Shown piece after piece: positions 60,512 through 64,000 of a stretch of DNA of 64,000 nt. Within the stretch, counting starts at the first letter, position 1. Each line of letters starts with the position of its first letter. The DNA comes from Methylobacter sp. (lineage in GTDB: Bacteria > Pseudomonadota > Gammaproteobacteria > Methylococcales > Methylomonadaceae): NCBI GenBank assembly GCA_026399025.1, contig JAPLRU010000105.1, positions 26,075 through 90,074 on the forward strand, read 5' to 3'. The position numbers were made by a program, and so were the translations under genes. The notes below the pieces were generated by a model, which saw nothing but the letters and a program-made list of their open reading frames with translations, did not search any database and had not been told where the DNA came from.

Positions 60512-61261
60512 TTAAGAGCTTTGTGTGAATGAAGTACCACCGAACCATTTACCGAAGAAATGCCACAAGAAGTAAATCAAGATACTCACGAAAGCAGAGA
60601 AGAATGCTGATACTGGAGCAACGTCTTTACCAAAAGTTCTTAATGTACCTTTTTCAACCATTCTGATGTACTCAGGTGTACCAGTTCTTACGTAGTGGTA
60701 ACCTTGTAAATCAGCAAGAGTCATCATCATGCCATTGTATTCAACAGGAACATGTAATGGAGCCATGATTGGCCAGTTGCCTGGATAGAACAACAAACCA
60801 TAAGCCATACCACCAATTACCGCTGTAATTGTCATGCTGTTTGTCAGCATTAACACAACGTCAAGAACGATAGCACCTGGCATCAGGTTTGAAGGGAAAC
60901 AGAAATTCACTGGGAAATAAGTCCAACCCCAGAAGTTCATATATCTGTTGATCCACTCACCTAACAGAAGACCTAAGATACAAACTACCGCACCGAAAGG
61001 CAAACGGTAACGCCACCACAAAACTGCTTGAACAGCTGCTGGGAAAGTAATTGAAACGATTGGAGCTACAGTTACCCATAGACGTCTATCTTTCCAGTCA
61101 GTCCAGAAATCCCAGTCACCACCAGTTAACATATAGTGAATGTGATAACCGCCAAGTACAACGAAGAACAATGTAAACAGAATTAGCCAGTCGAACGTAC
61201 GTGAAACTTTAACTGCTTCAGCGCGTGAACGTACAGCTGATTGAGATGCGCTCATTAGCTT
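60512..61261 (-). CDS. pmoA: Particulate methane monooxygenase subunit A
   Basis: GGDWDFWTDWKDRRLWVTVAPI; FWGWTYFPVNFCFPS; start set at MSASQSAVRSRAEAVKVS. Confidence 0.98.
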   Translation of the reverse strand, partial: KLMSASQSAVRSRAEAVKVSRTFDWLILFTLFFVVLGGYHIHYMLTGGDWDFWTDWKDRRLWVTVAPIVSITFPAAVQAVLWWRYRLPFGAVVCILGLLLGEWINRYMNFWGWTYFPVNFCFPSNLMPGAIVLDVVLMLTNSMTITAVIGGMAYGLLFYPGNWPIMAPLHVPVEYNGMMMTLADLQGYHYVRTGTPEYIRMVEKGTLRTFGKDVAPVSAFFSAFVSILIYFLWHFFGKWFGGTSFTQSS

Positions 61262-61375
61262 ACCTCCTAAAGGATTTAAATTATTTTTATTAATGACTAT
61301 CTTCATCTTTAGCTGCTTCGCCCTGAAAAAAAGCGAAACAGCCAGGAGGAGATAGTAATTACAACCAAAGACTTA

Positions 61376-62128
61376 TTAAGCTAAGTCTTTTTTCAGAAGC
61401 TTAGCAATAGCTATAACTTCTGTGTTCACAACACCCATTACACCTAAAGCAGCCCATCCGAAGAATACGAAACCGTAGTGCAAAGGAGCAACAAACAACT
61501 CTTCCATAAACCAGAAAGTGTGACCCCATTCGTTCAAACCAACATTTGGCAGAATCATGAAAGGACCAACAACTGCAACCATATATTGAAGGTGCAGACC
61601 TTGCTGATAAGTAGGAAGTCTTGTTTTCGCATACAAGAAACAAGCGCCACCAGTGATGATGTAGATAGGATAGCTCAAGTAGAATTCAATGATATGACTT
61701 GGTGTAAAGTCAGTATCACGAACGATAGTTTGATGCCAAGTTCCATCTTGTTCTGTAAAGTAGCTAGCGCCGTAATAAATAGCGAAAGCGTACATTACCA
61801 ACCAAGTCCAATGAGTAAAATGTCTTCTTAACTCTTCTCTTGGTGTGATTGACATTACTTTACGATCACGAGTTTTCCAGATGTAGCCCCACAGGATACC
61901 TGCAGTTGAAACTTCCAAAACAAACTCAATATAAAGAAAGTTCATCCAATATGTTTCGAATTCAGGTGCGAATGAATCCAGACCAGCTGACCAGCCATAG
62001 ATACCTTCATACCAACGAACCCAAGCATAAAACACTACATATAGCAGTGATCCAAGGATCATATTTTTCTTATTTAACAGCGGTGCTTCCGCAGCATCAG
62101 CTCTCACTGATTCAGTTGTAGCTGCCAT
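61376..62128 (-). CDS. pmoC: Particulate methane monooxygenase subunit C
   Basis: YEGIYGWSAGLDSFAPEFETYWM; RDTDFTPSHIIEFYLSYPIYI; start set at MAATTESVRADAAEAP. Confidence 0.97.
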   Translation of the reverse strand: MAATTESVRADAAEAPLLNKKNMILGSLLYVVFYAWVRWYEGIYGWSAGLDSFAPEFETYWMNFLYIEFVLEVSTAGILWGYIWKTRDRKVMSITPREELRRHFTHWTWLVMYAFAIYYGASYFTEQDGTWHQTIVRDTDFTPSHIIEFYLSYPIYIITGGACFLYAKTRLPTYQQGLHLQYMVAVVGPFMILPNVGLNEWGHTFWFMEELFVAPLHYGFVFFGWAALGVMGVVNTEVIAIAKLLKKDLA

Positions 62129-62263
62129 TTCTACCTCCAAAAATTATCAAATCCCTAACTTATTATGGCCAGGGGCTATAGTTACAACTCCATTTTCTCA
62201 CTCGGACTTAATAAAACTAAAAACCAAGTACTAAGTGCCACCAAGTCAATTTAGTGAGCTGTC

Positions 62264-62291
62264 AGTCTACCAGTTCAATTCGCCTTGTCAA
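62264..62291 (-). promoter_or_regulatory. Candidate sigma70 promoter of pmoCAB
   Basis: Minus strand TTGACA (62291-62286), 16-bp spacer, TAGACT (62269-62264), upstream of pmoC. Confidence 0.5.
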
Positions 62292-62527
62292 GCCAAAAAC
62301 AAACATCCTGTTACCAATAAACAGAAATATCCGATTTTAAGCACATTGACTGTCTAGTTTTGTGGCGCGAGCAGGGGAAACAACAAAGGTTGCAACACTA
62401 ACTGCATCCCCACACACCACAAAAACGGAATGACTTACTATCAAATTTAACCCCCCAGACTATATACTCTCTGCGGTCAAATTTGCGGAAAATGTAAAGA
62501 GCATAATACCTAGTACTCAGTCATTTT

Positions 62528-63540
62528 TTATAATGTCGGGTAGAGCTTCTTCAACTTTATCCGCGCATCCTCATTAGTAAATCGCCATTCCATGGGGCGC
62601 GTGATCACATTTCTATTTTCTTGCCAAGTTGCGACTTCTGTTTTTAATGCCTTTTGGTCTGGAATACGCCGACCCAGGCATTGCCTGGATAAAATGCTTA
62701 ATTCGATTTCAGCCATGTTCAGCCAACTACCGTGCTTTGGCGCGTAGTGGATTTCCAGTTTATCTATATAGTCGCCGAGCTTCCTCAGGCGGAAAGGCCT
62801 TATAAAGCAATGCACCGGGTATGGGTATTTAAGTTATCCATCACCAATGAAATACGTTCCGCGCGAGGATACATGACATCAAACAAGTGGCGTATTTGAT
62901 GCGCCCAATCCAGCGCTGTTCGCTGATCTGTCACCGCAACATGCCGTCTTCCTTCCAGCGACTCAAAAAACATAAACAGATTGCTGACGCCATTGCGTTC
63001 ATATTCGGTGTCGTATTTTTCAACCGATCAGGATTTGGCGGGTATCGGCCGGCGTGTTTCCTTGAGGTGCTGTTTGCCACTTTCATTTATACAGATTAAT
63101 GGATGCACTTCGTCGTAAGAACGCTTGTAAACATCCAATATATTTTCCATGGCGCAGACAAATTCAGCCTTCTCTTTTACCGGAATACACCATTCCTTGT
63201 TCTGCCAAGGTTTTAACTCGTTTTTTTTAACGCCTGACAAATCGTTTCATGAGCGATGCTTTCAACATAGCCCAGTTCCACCATCTGTTGTCCAAGCAAG
63301 CGTAATGTCCAGCGACTACGGACATCAGGGCGCATCCCAGCACATTAAAGCGACCAGATGAGTTTCGTTTTCACCATCAAGCTTTCGCTTTATAGCCCGA
63401 GTCGTGACCATCCGATTTAAGGCGAACGCTAAACCTTCTTGAACCAGTCGCTCCCTGACGCGGTCAACGGTGCATGTCGGAACCCCAAAGGTTTCACTGA
63501 TTTGTTTATCCTGCCATTTTTCACCTAAGTGCGTGTTTTA
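62528..63540 (-). pseudogene. Degenerate IS630-family transposase
   Basis: LEIHYAPKHGSWLNMAEIELSILSRQCLGRRIPD and upstream pieces in other frames. Confidence 0.8.
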
Positions 63541-63588
63541 AAAATAGCCGGTACCGGGGAAAACTTAGAAAATGGCAATTTTTTTGCT

Positions 63589-63830
63589 ATGTCCAAACGA
63601 AAACACCCTAAACGCTACCCGACCGATTTAAACACCCGTAAATGGAATGTGATCCGTGACCTGTTGCCGACCGCCTTGTCCGGTGGACGACCGAGAAAAG
63701 TCAACCTACGGAAAATACTTAACGCCACTTTAACTATATCGCCCGGCGTGGTTGCGCTTGGCATTTGTTGCCGACGAACTACTTTCCGCCGTACCAAACA
63801 GATAGGACATCCGGTATCGGCACAAGCTCC
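63589..63830 (+). pseudogene. Truncated IS5-family-like transposase
   Basis: MSKRKHPKRYPTDLNTRKWNVIRDLLPTALSGGRPRKVNLRKILNA then frame loss. Confidence 0.7.
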
Positions 63831-64000
63831 GCTGTTTTGCTGAGGAATTCACAAAAAACCGTAACTACTCGCCCCCTAAATATCAAACTTACCCGCCAAA
63901 GCCAATTGCACAGCAATGAGCGGGTTATATCCCTTATTTGCCATAGTTTGCAAATAGCTTGAAATGCGGCAATAGGCCTTGGCATAATCTTCCGACCGAA

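Noticed and set aside
60512-61261. Possibility that this is a divergent pxm/amo-type operon
   Set aside because: Gene order C-A-B and canonical PmoA motifs (GGDWDFWTDWKDRRLWVT) indicate conventional pmoCAB; pxm is typically ordered A-B-C.

Overview
The window is a gammaproteobacterial methanotroph chromosome segment, identified by a canonical type I-like pmoCAB operon. Core blocks: (1) a heme d1 biosynthesis cluster nirF-D-L-G-H-J, plus strand, 1.3-6.2 kb; (2) a SNF2-family helicase, 6.7-10.8 kb; (3) a GacA/UvrY-like response regulator; (4) a bidirectional NAD-linked hydrogenase operon hoxFUYH-W, minus strand, 12.9-18.5 kb; (5) dciA and the complete dcw cell-wall/division cluster from mraZ to ftsZ plus lpxC, 19.2-38.2 kb; (6) rnpB, rsmI, lpoA, yraN and an L,D-transpeptidase; (7) an accessory plus-strand block, 45.0-52.4 kb, with an MNT/HEPN pair, a very unusual membrane protein joining about 13 near-identical beta-propeller (Ycf48/BNR-like) repeats to a KAP-type P-loop NTPase, and a DUF808 membrane protein; (8) lon and hsp20; (9) pmoCAB between transposase graveyards. 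The most unusual observations are: the propeller-TM-KAP NTPase; a family of short palindromic repeats that appear inserted in frame in essential or core genes (murF, murE, ftsI, ftsQ, hoxU), resembling Rickettsia palindromic elements; a yefM-yoeB toxin-antitoxin module inside the hox operon with a frameshifted toxin; an hsdR C-terminal relic; and chimeric transposase remnants beside pmoCAB. All calls come from reading the sequence and the ORF track. No database search was run.
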